Part shown: positions 52,041-61,065 of the stretch, in pieces | Position numbering within the stretch: position 1 is the first letter of the stretch | Layout: each line of letters starts with the position of its first letter | Assembly (NCBI RefSeq): GCF_963677125.1 | Contig: NZ_OY781882.1 | Location: 4,858,501-4,922,500, forward strand | Direction of reading: 5' to 3' | Length of the DNA stretch: 64,000 bases | Origin: an uncultured Desulfobacter sp. | Lineage (GTDB): Bacteria; Desulfobacterota; Desulfobacteria; Desulfobacterales; Desulfobacteraceae | The notes under the pieces: generated by a model | The model's database searches: none | The model's input: the letters and a program-made list of their open reading frames with translations, nothing else | Told to the model about the DNA's origin: nothing | Translations under genes and position numbers: made by a program

Positions 52041-52062
52041 TTTAATTTTCTCCTTAACCCCA

Positions 52063-52090
52063 CTATCGGCTTGGTAAAATTAAAACTTTA
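52063..52090 (-). promoter_or_regulatory. Sigma-28-type promoter of the flgM pair
   Basis: On the minus strand TAAAGTTT is followed after 12 bases by GCCGATAG, against the FliA consensus TAAAGTTT-N11-GCCGATAA. Both boxes are nearly perfect and the spacer is one base long. It would let FliA drive its own inhibitor. Confidence 0.6.
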
Positions 52091-52101
52091 GAAAAAAATT
52101 G

Positions 52102-53388
52102 TTAATCGTCAAAATCTCCTTCAGGACCTTTGTCGGAGGTGATCCGTGAGGCCTTTTCAATGATTTTTTCCCGGGTCCATTCATCTTTTTGTTCGATTTT
52201 TTCTGCTTTGAAGCCCGGCATGTGCGACTGGGTCTCCAGAATTTGTTTTTTTACCAGGTCCGCTGTACCTGTTGCGTTAAATACGTCCGTGAGCAGCGTA
52301 AAAACAAAATTTTCCACATCTTTGACCATTCGTTCCCGAATCGGCGCGTCCTGGGCTGTCAGCGTATTTTCAAACGGATTGTTCAGCTTTTTGAAATTCC
52401 CCTTTTGCCAGTCATTGGCTGCGGCAAAATCGCACATTTTTTCCCAGGTGGCCTGGGAGACCCCTTTGCCCGGCTCTTTGATGAAGGCGCCGGACTCATC
52501 CATGATGGCATTGCCGAAGTCATTTACCTTTACCCCCCAGGAGATCATTTGAAGGGCCGTGGCAACATTGGCCTTTGTGGTTTTGGTGTGTTTGGCGATC
52601 TGGCGCAAACGATCGGAGTTGTTTCCTGATGTCCCGTGCTGGGCGCCGGAAATTCCGTAAGGGGCCAATGTCCTGTGGATTTCTGCCGTCAGTTCAACAT
52701 TGATACCTGCATCGCTTTGTTCAATGCCGTGGGTTGTGCCGTTGTTCAGGGCGATCCAGTCCGGAAAAATGCCGTGGGCATTGAGGCCTTGGATAAGAAA
52801 CAATGCTTCTTCAGCGGTCGAAAGACCCTGTTCACCTTTTATCTCACCCACTTCGGTTTCAAGCCCTGCCCATTCAGGGACATACGGATTTAATTCAATA
52901 TTGGCCAAAAGGTTCTGGTCATCTGGCATGTGGGATGCATCAATGGCAATGGAGGTGATGCCGGTATCAAACAGGGACAGGATTTCGGTCTTTGCAGGTG
53001 TAACGTCTTCGGGTTTTTTAATTCCGAAATGGTCTGCATGAATGGCCACGGGAACGGTTATCCCCATTTCATTCATATATGCATCGGTCTGCCTTGCAAT
53101 GTTCCAAAGGCTGGTGGCACAATAGGCCCCGGTACCACCCTCGGAGCGGGCAATTTCAATGATAACCGCTGCATTGGCACGCTGGGCTGCGGCAAGAGTT
53201 CCCTTGATGACAAAGGCGTTTCTACCGTTGGCTGCAATGGTCATGCAACCGCCTTTGGCCAACATGGCGCGGTCAATATATTTGCCGCTGACAATGAGTG
53301 CCTTTGAATGGGGGAAACACTTTTTCACATTGGGGGGCCTGCCGTAATCAAGCAGTTTGCAGTATTCTTCGGATTGTGAATAGGTCAT
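52102..53388 (-). CDS. fba: Class II fructose-bisphosphate aldolase
   Basis: A zinc-dependent aldolase for glycolysis and gluconeogenesis. At 428 residues it belongs to the long bacterial type. Visible blocks are VSGKYIDRAMLAKGGCMTIA, IEIARSEGGTGAYCATSLW, the catalytic and zinc region VPVAIHADHFGIKKPED, LETEVGEIKGEQG, ALNNGTTHG and GISGAQHGTSGNN. The strand of a normal (beta/alpha)8 barrel is complete. In a sulfate reducer it serves mainly gluconeogenesis from C2 or C4 units. GGGAGG lies just before the ATG. Confidence 0.93.
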   Translation of the reverse strand: MTYSQSEEYCKLLDYGRPPNVKKCFPHSKALIVSGKYIDRAMLAKGGCMTIAANGRNAFVIKGTLAAAQRANAAVIIEIARSEGGTGAYCATSLWNIARQTDAYMNEMGITVPVAIHADHFGIKKPEDVTPAKTEILSLFDTGITSIAIDASHMPDDQNLLANIELNPYVPEWAGLETEVGEIKGEQGLSTAEEALFLIQGLNAHGIFPDWIALNNGTTHGIEQSDAGINVELTAEIHRTLAPYGISGAQHGTSGNNSDRLRQIAKHTKTTKANVATALQMISWGVKVNDFGNAIMDESGAFIKEPGKGVSQATWEKMCDFAAANDWQKGNFKKLNNPFENTLTAQDAPIRERMVKDVENFVFTLLTDVFNATGTADLVKKQILETQSHMPGFKAEKIEQKDEWTREKIIEKASRITSDKGPEGDFDD

Positions 53389-53774
53389 GATGAAATCCTC
53401 CCGTATGTAAGTAATATATTGTAGGTAAAGAATGGTTAGGAATCATAAACTTTTCACATTAAAATAACCTAAAATCAAGTTCAATAAAAGAAATGAACAT
53501 AATTTTTTTTATGTGAGGGGCATAATCATGGAAAATTTATAAATGAATGAATGTTCATGGCTTTTTGGGGCGGGGGATTATAACCGGACTGATCCGAATG
53601 TAAAAAAATATACTCTATAATATGCTGTAAGTATTGATTATATTAGTATGATCTCATTTGCTTTGTAGATTGTTGCAAAACTTGACATTTACGCAGATCT
53701 GTTGTTAGTTTGCACGAATCTATTGTCAGGTGGATGATCCGTTATTCATTTAGGTAAGAGAAGGATGGACACAT
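53389..53774. other. Divergent control region between fba and tetR
   Basis: No gene. It should hold the promoters of both genes; TTGAAC-N17-TAATGT on the minus strand is a fair sigma-70 match for fba. The palindrome at 53543-53560 is listed separately. A TTGACA at about 53693 faces tetR with only a weak -10. Confidence 0.45.
53543..53560. promoter_or_regulatory. Possible TetR/FadR-type operator
   Basis: ATGAATGAATGTTCATGG contains ATGAA-TG-TTCAT, an imperfect palindrome close to the TGAATGA-N-TCATTCA pattern bound by FadR-like TetR repressors of fatty-acid genes. It is 215 bases before tetR. No second copy was seen ahead of the ETF genes. Confidence 0.4.
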
Positions 53775-54359
53775 TTGCAGAAAAGTAAGTCCGAGAAATA
53801 TCATAAAATTTTAAACAGTGCCGGCGCAGTGTTTGCGGAACATGGTTTTTACAGGGCGACTATTTCACAGATTGCTGCTGAGGCTGGGGTGGCGGACGGC
53901 ACTTTATACCTTTATTTTAAGAATAAGGACGATATCCTTTATCAGTACCTAAGCTTTAAAACAGATGCGGTGTTTGAAAAAATGAATGCTGCCGTGGCCA
54001 AAGGCACAGATGCGGAAAGCAAGTTGAGAAATCTGATCCGCTGTCATCTCGATGAGTTTCAAACTGATAAGAATATGGCCACTATTTTTCAATCAGAGGT
54101 GAGATATCTAAGGGATATTGAGTCCCAGGTGAAGAATATCTCAAAGATGTACCTTGATCTTTTATCCGATATTATAGAGCAGGGTCAGATTGAGGGCAGC
54201 ATGCGTCAGGATCTTTTTGTCGGGCTTGTAAAACGTTTTATCCTCGGGGCTGTGGAAGGTGTGATTTCCACCTGGGTCAATGCCCAGGGGCGCTACGATC
54301 TCGGCACCATGGCCGATCCGCTGGTGGATCTTTTTATGACGGGCGTCCAGGAGGGCTGA
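53775..54359 (+). CDS. TetR/AcrR family regulator (FadR-like)
   Basis: A 194-residue repressor with an N-terminal helix-turn-helix (KILNSAGAVFAEHGFYRATISQIAAEAGVADGTLYLYFKNKDD) and a ligand-binding helical C-terminus. The sequence fits the class that senses acyl-CoA in fatty-acid degradation. The start is TTG at 53775, nine bases after AAGGA; an ATG just upstream is out of frame. It precedes the ETF oxidoreductase and etfBA in the same direction, so it likely controls them. Confidence 0.85.
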   Translation: MQKSKSEKYHKILNSAGAVFAEHGFYRATISQIAAEAGVADGTLYLYFKNKDDILYQYLSFKTDAVFEKMNAAVAKGTDAESKLRNLIRCHLDEFQTDKNMATIFQSEVRYLRDIESQVKNISKMYLDLLSDIIEQGQIEGSMRQDLFVGLVKRFILGAVEGVISTWVNAQGRYDLGTMADPLVDLFMTGVQEG

Positions 54360-54384
54360 ATCTAAACAATACAATAGGGTTTTT

Positions 54385-54409
54385 CCCTACCAGTTATCTC
54401 TGGTAAGGG
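54385..54409 (+). promoter_or_regulatory. Hairpin in the leader of the ETF operon
   Basis: CCCTACCAG (54385-54393) and CTGGTAAGGG (54400-54409) form a stem with one bulged base around TTATCT. No T-run follows. TACCAG-N6-CTGGTA could instead be a protein-binding palindrome. Confidence 0.4.
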
Positions 54410-54523
54410 ATAGCTGCGTTGAACTGAAATTTATGCTTTTTGCTTGACGCCGAAGTAGATGTTTATTAAAGCACACTGAGCCTGAATTCAATAAATTAAA
54501 TGTAATATGGAGGTAAGTCAAGT

Positions 54524-56593
54524 ATGTCTATGATCATTGCTCCGGCAAACTATTTGTTGTTCGGTTTTTTTCCAACAGTGATTTTTTCATTTCTTCTGCC
54601 GGTAATTGGTGTAGGGCTGTTTACCTACATCATGGCCCGGAGAATCGCTCCTCTTGTCCGGGCCAATCCGGACTATCGTTTAAACAATATTCCAGAACGG
54701 ATTAAAAATCTGATCGTTGTCTGGTTAGGACAGATCCGCCAGCCCAGATATATGCAGGCAGGTGTGCTGCACATCATTATTTTTGCGGGGTTTTTAATTC
54801 TTTCCATCCGTTCCACAAGCCTTGTTATAGAAGGCCTGTTTGATGGGTTTGTGTTTCCCGGACTAGGCGGTGGCCTTGGCATGGCTTATAATTTTTTAAA
54901 AGATTACGCCGCTACGGCCGTTCTTGTGGCCTGTATTATTGCGGCCTGGCGCCGGGGCATTAAAAAGCCTGCCCGCTATGCCGTGCCAGAAAAATATGGG
55001 CATGACCACACGGCAGAAGCGGTGTTTGTTCTGGGGGTCATCTCCACCCTGATGATCTCGGAAAGTATGTTTGAAGCGTCTGCCGCCGCTTACACCGCCC
55101 AGGCAGGTGGTGACGCCCACTTCCCTGCACTGTTTTCCCTGGCCTGGATTTTTTCAAAGACACTTCAATTGGCCTCCCTGGAAACCCTTCAGGGGTTGCA
55201 CATCCTTATGTATTATGTGCATGATTTTACCTTTTTCTTTTTTCTTTGTTTTTTACCCTTAGGAAAACATTTCCACGTCATCACCTCGATTTTTAACGTT
55301 TTTTTCATGCGGGTAAAAACTGGCAACATTAAACCGGTTAAATACGGTGTTTCCGATGAGGAACTGGACAACCTTGAATCTTTTGGTGTTAAACACCTTG
55401 AGGATTTTACCTGGAAGCACATGCTTGATTTTTACTCTTGTGCAGACTGCGGCCGCTGTTCCGACCAATGTCCTGCCAATGCTGCCGGCCGGCCGTTGTC
55501 TCCGCGGTTTATCACCATTAAAGCCAGGGATCTTATTTTCAAAAATTATCCCATCAAGTCCGGCGTGATTTATAAATCCGACAAATTGCTGGTGGAGGAC
55601 ATTTATACAGAAGATGAAATCTGGTCCTGCACCACCTGTGGCGCTTGTGAACAGGAGTGTCCTCTGGGGATCGAATATATCGATAAAATGGTTGATTTGC
55701 GCCGTGGCATGGTGGAGGAAGGTATGGTGCCCCAGTCCCTGCAAAAACCCCTTAAAGCCCTTGAAAAACGAGGTAATCCCTACGGGAAAATGGAGAAAAA
55801 ACGTGCGGACTGGGCCAAGGAAAAAACCTTTGCCGAAACCCATACGGTCAAGGATCTGGGCAAAGATACAGCCGAGACCCTGTACTTCGTAGACAGTATT
55901 ACCTCCTATGACGACAATATTCAGGAAATAGCCCGCAGGACCTCCATCATCCTTGAAAAGGCGGGTGTGGATTTCGGTGTCCTGGGTAAAGAAGAAAAAG
56001 ACAGCGGCAACGAAGTGATCCGGTTTGGTGAAGAGATGCTTTACCAGGAACTCAAAGTCCAGAATACCGAAGCCATTCTTGAATCAGGTGTCAAACAAAT
56101 TGTTACGGCCGACCCCCATGCCCTGAATGCGTTGAAAAAAGATTACACAGGCCTGCCCCCTGTTAAACATATCAGTGAAATTGTGGCTGAAAAGATTGAA
56201 TCCGGTGCGCTGAGCATGAAACCGTGCAAAGATCAAGATAAAGTGTACGTATACCATGATCCCTGTTATCTGGGCCGCCACAACAGTATTTATGAATCCC
56301 CGAGGCAGGCACTGGATGCCATTGACGGCCTGACCCGGGTGGAGCTTGAAAAAAGCCGTGACCGGTCCTTCTGCTGCGGCGGTGGTGGTCTGATGCTGTT
56401 TTATGAACCTGAAGAAGAGACTCGAATGGGGGTTCTCAGGGTGAATATGGCAGCCGAAGCCGGTGCCAATGTTATTGTCACGGCCTGTCCTTTCTGCCTG
56501 GTGAATATCCAGGATGCCATTAAGGTGGCCGGCAAAGAAGGTGAGATGGAAGCCATTGATTTCACGCAACTCATTGAGGAACATTTAGCATAA
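54524..56593 (+). CDS. Membrane-bound FeS oxidoreductase, ETF:menaquinone oxidoreductase type
   Basis: A 689-residue protein that probably passes electrons from ETF to menaquinone. The N-terminal 260 residues have about six membrane helices of the NarI type, with histidines that could bind haem. Two 4Fe-4S clusters follow (CADCGRCSDQCPANAAG; CTTCGACEQECPLGI). The C-terminal part has two CCG domains as in heterodisulfide reductase HdrD (DPCYLGRHNSIYE; FCCGGGGLM; ACPFC). It is followed by etfB and etfA, the typical module of fatty-acid and benzoate oxidisers. GGAGG lies ahead of the ATG. Confidence 0.92.
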   Translation: MSMIIAPANYLLFGFFPTVIFSFLLPVIGVGLFTYIMARRIAPLVRANPDYRLNNIPERIKNLIVVWLGQIRQPRYMQAGVLHIIIFAGFLILSIRSTSLVIEGLFDGFVFPGLGGGLGMAYNFLKDYAATAVLVACIIAAWRRGIKKPARYAVPEKYGHDHTAEAVFVLGVISTLMISESMFEASAAAYTAQAGGDAHFPALFSLAWIFSKTLQLASLETLQGLHILMYYVHDFTFFFFLCFLPLGKHFHVITSIFNVFFMRVKTGNIKPVKYGVSDEELDNLESFGVKHLEDFTWKHMLDFYSCADCGRCSDQCPANAAGRPLSPRFITIKARDLIFKNYPIKSGVIYKSDKLLVEDIYTEDEIWSCTTCGACEQECPLGIEYIDKMVDLRRGMVEEGMVPQSLQKPLKALEKRGNPYGKMEKKRADWAKEKTFAETHTVKDLGKDTAETLYFVDSITSYDDNIQEIARRTSIILEKAGVDFGVLGKEEKDSGNEVIRFGEEMLYQELKVQNTEAILESGVKQIVTADPHALNALKKDYTGLPPVKHISEIVAEKIESGALSMKPCKDQDKVYVYHDPCYLGRHNSIYESPRQALDAIDGLTRVELEKSRDRSFCCGGGGLMLFYEPEEETRMGVLRVNMAAEAGANVIVTACPFCLVNIQDAIKVAGKEGEMEAIDFTQLIEEHLA

Positions 56594-56663
56594 TCAACGC
56601 TTAACAATAAATGGCTGCCGGGTTTCATAAATCCGGCAGGCTAAAAAGCTTAAGGAGGCAATA

Positions 56664-57449
56664 ATGGAAATTTTGGTGTGCGTCAAACGCGTTCCGGATA
56701 CTGCTGAGAACGAATTTGAACTCAATTCCGAAGGTAATGATCTGGATCGTGATGATTTGGTCTATTCCGTGAACGAGTGGGACAACTATGCCGTAGAAGA
56801 GGCCATTCAGATCGTGGATAATCTGGGCGGCAGCATAACTGTTGTCACTGTAGGGGATGACGAGGCCGAAGAAGTTCTCAGGCGTGAAATGGCCATGGGT
56901 GCTAATAATGGTGTGCTGCTTTGTGATGATGCCTTTGAAGGATCTGACGGTAAAGGTATTGCCGCCATCCTCAAAGCTGAAGTTGAAAAAGGCAATTATG
57001 ACCTGATTCTCACCGGTGCCCAAGCCGATGAAGGTGCAGGGCAGATCGGCGGCATGCTGGCTGCCATGTTGGATTACCCTTATGCGTCGTTGGTTAACAA
57101 GATTGAGCCGGGTGACGGCAAAATTAAAGTGGGCCGGGAAATCGAAGGCGGCAATCAGGAGATGAACGAAATTGAGCTACCTTGTGTACTTTCCATTCAG
57201 ACTGGTATCAACGAACCCCGTTATGTCGGTATTCGCGGCATCCGTAAAGTGGCCAGTGTTGAGATCCCCGTAAAAGGTTCCGGCGACCTTGGTGTGGATG
57301 CCGGCAGCGTAGGCGAGGCTGGTGCAAAGACCAAACGCGTGGATTATTTTGTACCTGATCTGGGCGATGGCGCTGAGATGCTTGAAGGCTCCACCGATGA
57401 GATTATTGAAAAATTGATTGAGAAGCTGAAAGCCAAAGGAGGTCTTTGA
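56664..57449 (+). CDS. etfB: Electron transfer flavoprotein subunit beta
   Basis: EtfB (261 residues) binds AMP or FAD and pairs with EtfA. It begins MEILVCVKRVPDTAENEFEL and has WDNYAVEEAIQI, VGDDEAEEVLRREMAMGA, ILTGAQADEGAGQIGGMLA and PCVLSIQTGINEPRY. It is preceded by AAGGAGG and runs into etfA with GGAGG across its last codons. It accepts electrons from acyl-CoA dehydrogenases and hands them to the membrane FeS protein upstream. Confidence 0.95.
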   Translation: MEILVCVKRVPDTAENEFELNSEGNDLDRDDLVYSVNEWDNYAVEEAIQIVDNLGGSITVVTVGDDEAEEVLRREMAMGANNGVLLCDDAFEGSDGKGIAAILKAEVEKGNYDLILTGAQADEGAGQIGGMLAAMLDYPYASLVNKIEPGDGKIKVGREIEGGNQEMNEIELPCVLSIQTGINEPRYVGIRGIRKVASVEIPVKGSGDLGVDAGSVGEAGAKTKRVDYFVPDLGDGAEMLEGSTDEIIEKLIEKLKAKGGL

Positions 57450-57451
57450 TC

Positions 57452-58417
57452 ATGACACAGATTTTTGCATATGTTCCATTTAAAAACGGGGTGGCCGAAG
57501 ATGTGGCCCTGGAGTTCCCGGATGCTGCAAAAAAGATTGATGCCGGTGCCTCCCTTACTGCTGTGGTTACAGGTTCCGGAGCTGATCTGGACACAGTGGC
57601 CAATGAGCTGACCAAAACCTATTCGGAAGTCATTAAAATTGACGATGCCGCCTTGGCTTATCCCAATGCTGAAGTCGTGAGAAAGGCCTTGGTCAATATC
57701 ATTCCGGCCGACGCCATTGTGTTGCTGCCTCATGATACATTCGGCATGGATCTGGCTCCGGGCTTGTCTATCAAATTGGATTCCGCCTATGCGGCTGATG
57801 CTGTTGATTTTGAAGGGATGGACGGTGGTGCTCTGAAACTTATCCGCCAGGAGCTTGGTGGTGCCGTGTCCACCCATGTAACCTGTGATGCGGCTGCAGG
57901 TGCCGTTATCACTATCCGTCCGGGAGCCTTTGCGCCGGTTGATGGTGGAGCCTCCGGATCCGTGGTTGATAAATCCGGTGATGCCGGAGATCTTTCCGCC
58001 AAAAGGACTTTCCTGGAAGTGGTTGAAGCCGAAGTCGGTGATGTGGATATCACTAAAGCCGACGTGCTGGTTTCCATCGGCCGTGGTATTGAAGATGAAG
58101 ACAATATTGAAGTTGCCCAGGAACTGGCTGATGCCATGGGTGCCGTGGTCTCTTGTTCACGGCCTATCGTTGACGCCAAATGGCTTGAAAAATCCCGCCA
58201 GGTCGGTACGTCCGGCCAGACCGTTAAGCCCAAAGTCTACATGGCTATGGGGATTTCCGGGTCTTTTCAGCACATGGGCGGCATCAAGGGCAACCCCTTT
58301 ATCGTTGCCGTGAATAAAAACCCCAAAGCACCAATTTTCCAGGTTGCTGATGTGGGAATCGTGGAAGATATTCTGGAATTCATGCCTGAACTCCAGGAGG
58401 CTATTGAAGAACTCTAA
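57452..58417 (+). CDS. etfA: Electron transfer flavoprotein subunit alpha
   Basis: EtfA (321 residues) carries the FAD that takes electrons from beta-oxidation dehydrogenases. The FAD domain has VLVSIGRGIEDEDNIEVAQELA, VVSCSRPIVDAKWL, QVGTSGQTVKPKVYMAMGISG, QHMGGIKGNPFIVAVNKNP and a C-terminal ADVGIVEDILEFMPEL. The ATG at 57452 (9 bases after GGAGG) is preferred to TTG at 57446. It ends the operon before repeat B2 and a terminator. Confidence 0.95.
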   Translation: MTQIFAYVPFKNGVAEDVALEFPDAAKKIDAGASLTAVVTGSGADLDTVANELTKTYSEVIKIDDAALAYPNAEVVRKALVNIIPADAIVLLPHDTFGMDLAPGLSIKLDSAYAADAVDFEGMDGGALKLIRQELGGAVSTHVTCDAAAGAVITIRPGAFAPVDGGASGSVVDKSGDAGDLSAKRTFLEVVEAEVGDVDITKADVLVSIGRGIEDEDNIEVAQELADAMGAVVSCSRPIVDAKWLEKSRQVGTSGQTVKPKVYMAMGISGSFQHMGGIKGNPFIVAVNKNPKAPIFQVADVGIVEDILEFMPELQEAIEEL

Positions 58418-58422
58418 TCCGA

Positions 58423-58510
58423 TATAACACCCATGGGTTGATGACCTATCAGCTGCCAGATTCAGCCCACAACGAAAGTTTGGAATATCTGTGTAGCTTA
58501 CATAGGCTTT
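58423..58510 (+). repeat. Family B element, copy B2
   Basis: Reads CACCCATGGGTTGATGACC, then CAGATTCAGCCCACAACGAA, then a second hairpin CTGTGTA-GCT-TACATAG ending in a T-run. Order and spacing match B1. It lies 6 bases past the etfA stop. Confidence 0.72.
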
Positions 58511-58554
58511 TTTTTAAAGCATATTGCCGGAGATACGTGTTCCGGTAAGTATAT

Positions 58555-58589
58555 AAGCCCTGGAGACTTAAATGTTTCCAGGGCTTTTT
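58555..58589 (+). terminator. Rho-independent terminator of the ETF operon
   Basis: AAGCCCTGGA (58555-58564) and TCCAGGGCTT (58577-58586) form a perfect 10-bp stem followed by TTT. Confidence 0.88.
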
Positions 58590-58741
58590 AGCGAGTGAAC
58601 GGTTTGTGTGTATAATCGTATAGTTGATTCGTCTAACGAACCATACTGGATAATTTTATTTATCCCTTACTTTTTTACAATAATTTGGGATTTTATAGTT
58701 GACTTTATTACGAATTTTTTTAAAAATACCCCTGACTTTAT

Positions 58742-60115
58742 GTGTGTTTTTATGGCGCAGAGGGTGTGGTGTTCAATAGAGATATTATAGAAAATTTGGC
58801 CCTATGGGCGCAAAAAGCCGATCGAAAGCCACTGGTACTGAGGGGTGCAAGACAGGTTGGTAAGACCACAGCTGTCCATCTATTCTCAGAGCAGTTTGAT
58901 CAATATCTTTATTTAAATCTTGAGATTGAAACCGAGCGCCGTATCTTTCAGCAAAATTATCCTATTGATGATTTGATTCAGGCCATTTTTTTTTATAAAA
59001 ATCAGGTAAAGCAAGACGGCGATATCCTGATATTTATTGATGAAATTCAGGCCTGTCCGGAGGCTGTCGCTTATCTTCGGTTTTTTCATGAAAAATTTGC
59101 GCATCTGTATGTTATCGCAGCCGGATCTCTTTTAGAAACATTGATTGATACACATATAAGTTTTCCTGTGGGCCGGGTTGAGTATCTTGTCATGAAGCCG
59201 CTGTGCTTCAAAGAGTTTTTAAACGCTTTGTCCGAGAAGGCTAGTCTTGACATTATGAGGAACCGTATGCCGGTTCCGGCTTTTGCCCACGACAGGTTAA
59301 TGACGTTGTTCCAGACATATGCCATGGTTGGGGGGATGCCGGAAATCGTTCAGAACTATTCAGATCAAAAGGATTTAGTTGGACTGAATACCGTTTTTGA
59401 CAGTTTGATTGTGTCTTATCTGGATGATGTTGAAAAATATGCAAAAAACAGCTCTATGGCCAATGTTATCCGTCATGCGGTCTCAAGCGCATTTTATGAG
59501 GCCGGCCACAGGATCAAGTTCCAGGGTTTTGGAAATTCCAATTACAAATCAAGGGAGATGGGTGAAGCCCTGCGGGTGCTTGAAAAAGCAATGTTGGTAA
59601 ATCTTTTATACCCGTCTTCTTCTGTTGCACCTCCTTTGCAGCCCAATACCAGAAAATCTCCGAAGCTTCAGGTTCTTGATACGGGGATGGTGAATTATTT
59701 TGGCGGATTGCAAAAAGGTGTATTCGGTGCAGACAGTATTGATTCTGTTTATCAGGGAAGGGTTGCCGAACATATTGTTGGTCAGGAGTTATTGGCTGTT
59801 CAGACCTCGCCTTTATTCAAATTGCATTTCTGGAGCCGTGAAAAAAAACAATCCAATGCCGAAGTTGATTTTTTGATTCAGTATGAAAGTATGGTCATTC
59901 CTGTTGAAGTGAAGTCTGCTGCAACAGGGCGGCTTCGTTCTCTTCATGGGTTTATGGACCGTGCCCCTCACGGTTATGCGGTAAGAATTTACTCCGGGGA
60001 GCTTGGCATCAGTCGGGTTAAAACCTTGCAAGGGAAGCCTTTTTTCCTGTTAAACCTTCCATTTTATCTAACCGGGGACATTGAAAAATACCTGAATTGG
60101 ATGATGTCCCAGTAA
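58742..60115 (+). CDS. AAA_14/DUF4143 family ATPase
   Basis: A 457-residue ATP-binding protein of a large family with unknown roles. The AAA part has Walker A LRGARQVGKTTAVH, Walker B ILIFIDEIQ and the sensor VIAAGSLLE. DUF4143 follows, with LMTLFQTYAMVGGMPEIV, and the C-terminal nuclease-like fold shows HFWSREKKQSNAEVDFLI and IPVEVKS, the residues of a PD-(D/E)xK-type core. GTG at 58742 is used, but GTG at 58769 with GAGGG upstream is also possible. It stands alone. Confidence 0.85.
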   Translation: MCFYGAEGVVFNRDIIENLALWAQKADRKPLVLRGARQVGKTTAVHLFSEQFDQYLYLNLEIETERRIFQQNYPIDDLIQAIFFYKNQVKQDGDILIFIDEIQACPEAVAYLRFFHEKFAHLYVIAAGSLLETLIDTHISFPVGRVEYLVMKPLCFKEFLNALSEKASLDIMRNRMPVPAFAHDRLMTLFQTYAMVGGMPEIVQNYSDQKDLVGLNTVFDSLIVSYLDDVEKYAKNSSMANVIRHAVSSAFYEAGHRIKFQGFGNSNYKSREMGEALRVLEKAMLVNLLYPSSSVAPPLQPNTRKSPKLQVLDTGMVNYFGGLQKGVFGADSIDSVYQGRVAEHIVGQELLAVQTSPLFKLHFWSREKKQSNAEVDFLIQYESMVIPVEVKSAATGRLRSLHGFMDRAPHGYAVRIYSGELGISRVKTLQGKPFFLLNLPFYLTGDIEKYLNWMMSQ

Positions 60116-60170
60116 TCGTATTGCCGGACAATCAAGTCCGGGATGTATGCCTGCCGATCGGAATAATCGT

Positions 60171-61037
60171 TTAAACCGCAATTTCAAAGCGGATTCCCGG
60201 GTGGTGTTGGTAATCCGTTAAAGCCGTGTCCGTGTATTGCCAGTCAAAAATAGAGGTAAAAGCCGTGGTTTCTATGCCGGGCAGGGCAAAAGGTTCTCTT
60301 TCAAGCTGTTTTTTTAGTCCTTGTACATGATTTTCATAAATATGGGTATCCCCCAGAAAACCCACAAGAGTTCCCGGTTTAAAACCGGATTCCAGGGCCA
60401 GAAGCGTAAGCAGCAGTCCGTAGCTTGCAATGTTGAAGGGCAGTCCCAACGCCGTGTCCACGGATCTCTGGTTCCACAGCAGATTAAGCCGTCCATTAAT
60501 TACGGTGACCTGAAAACCGTAGTGGCAGGGAGGCAGGGCCATCTGACCCAAATCCATAGGGTTCCAGGCAGATACGATCATCCGGCGGTCGTCGGGATTT
60601 GTTTTCAAGGTTGTCACCAGATTTTTCAGCTGGTCCACCCCGGCCGGCACCGGTGCCTTGTCCCAGGCCTGATATCCGCCCCCGAAATTACGCCACTGGA
60701 ACCCGTATATGGGGCCAAGTTCCCGCTCGTTCATCATTTTTTTTCTGGTCTCATCATCATGTCCGTAGGCGACCTTGGCCGGTGAGCACCATTCATCCCA
60801 TATATGATTATTTTTTTCCCGCAGCCAGTTTTTATCCGTGATGCCTTTGATGAAAAATTCCAGTTCCTGGGCCACAAGGGTAAAAGGAACATATTTGGTG
60901 GTCAGCAATGGAAACCCCAGTGCCATGTCATGTTCAAACATGGCTCCGGCAATGGCAATGGTGTTCACGCCAGTTCGGTTTTCTTTGACCTGGCCCTGGT
61001 TAAGTACTTTTCTGACAATATTTGAATAAGCGTCCAT
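60171..61037 (-). CDS. thyA: Thymidylate synthase
   Basis: ThyA methylates dUMP to dTMP with methylene-tetrahydrofolate. The nucleophile is Cys171 in ALPPCHYGFQ. Other landmarks are NRTGVNTIAIAGAMF, LGPIYGFQWRNFGG, NPDDRRMIVSAWNP, LPFNIASYGLL and FLGDTHIYENH. Length 288 lies within the usual range. The gene stands alone, with no dihydrofolate reductase next to it. It converges on the AAA ATPase gene, with a CCGGAC-N6-GTCCGG hairpin at 60124-60141 between them. Confidence 0.97.
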   Translation of the reverse strand: MDAYSNIVRKVLNQGQVKENRTGVNTIAIAGAMFEHDMALGFPLLTTKYVPFTLVAQELEFFIKGITDKNWLREKNNHIWDEWCSPAKVAYGHDDETRKKMMNERELGPIYGFQWRNFGGGYQAWDKAPVPAGVDQLKNLVTTLKTNPDDRRMIVSAWNPMDLGQMALPPCHYGFQVTVINGRLNLLWNQRSVDTALGLPFNIASYGLLLTLLALESGFKPGTLVGFLGDTHIYENHVQGLKKQLEREPFALPGIETTAFTSIFDWQYTDTALTDYQHHPGIRFEIAV

Positions 61038-61065
61038 GTGTGTGTTCTTTTATTAAATTGATAAA

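Larger units (their letters stand above)
58418..58741. other. Non-coding region after etfA
   Basis: Holds repeat B2, a small hairpin CCGGA/TCCGG near 58527-58545, and the operon terminator at 58555-58589. The rest (58590-58741) is AT-rich with no gene; a 60-residue frame at 58608 is not supported. Confidence 0.55.
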
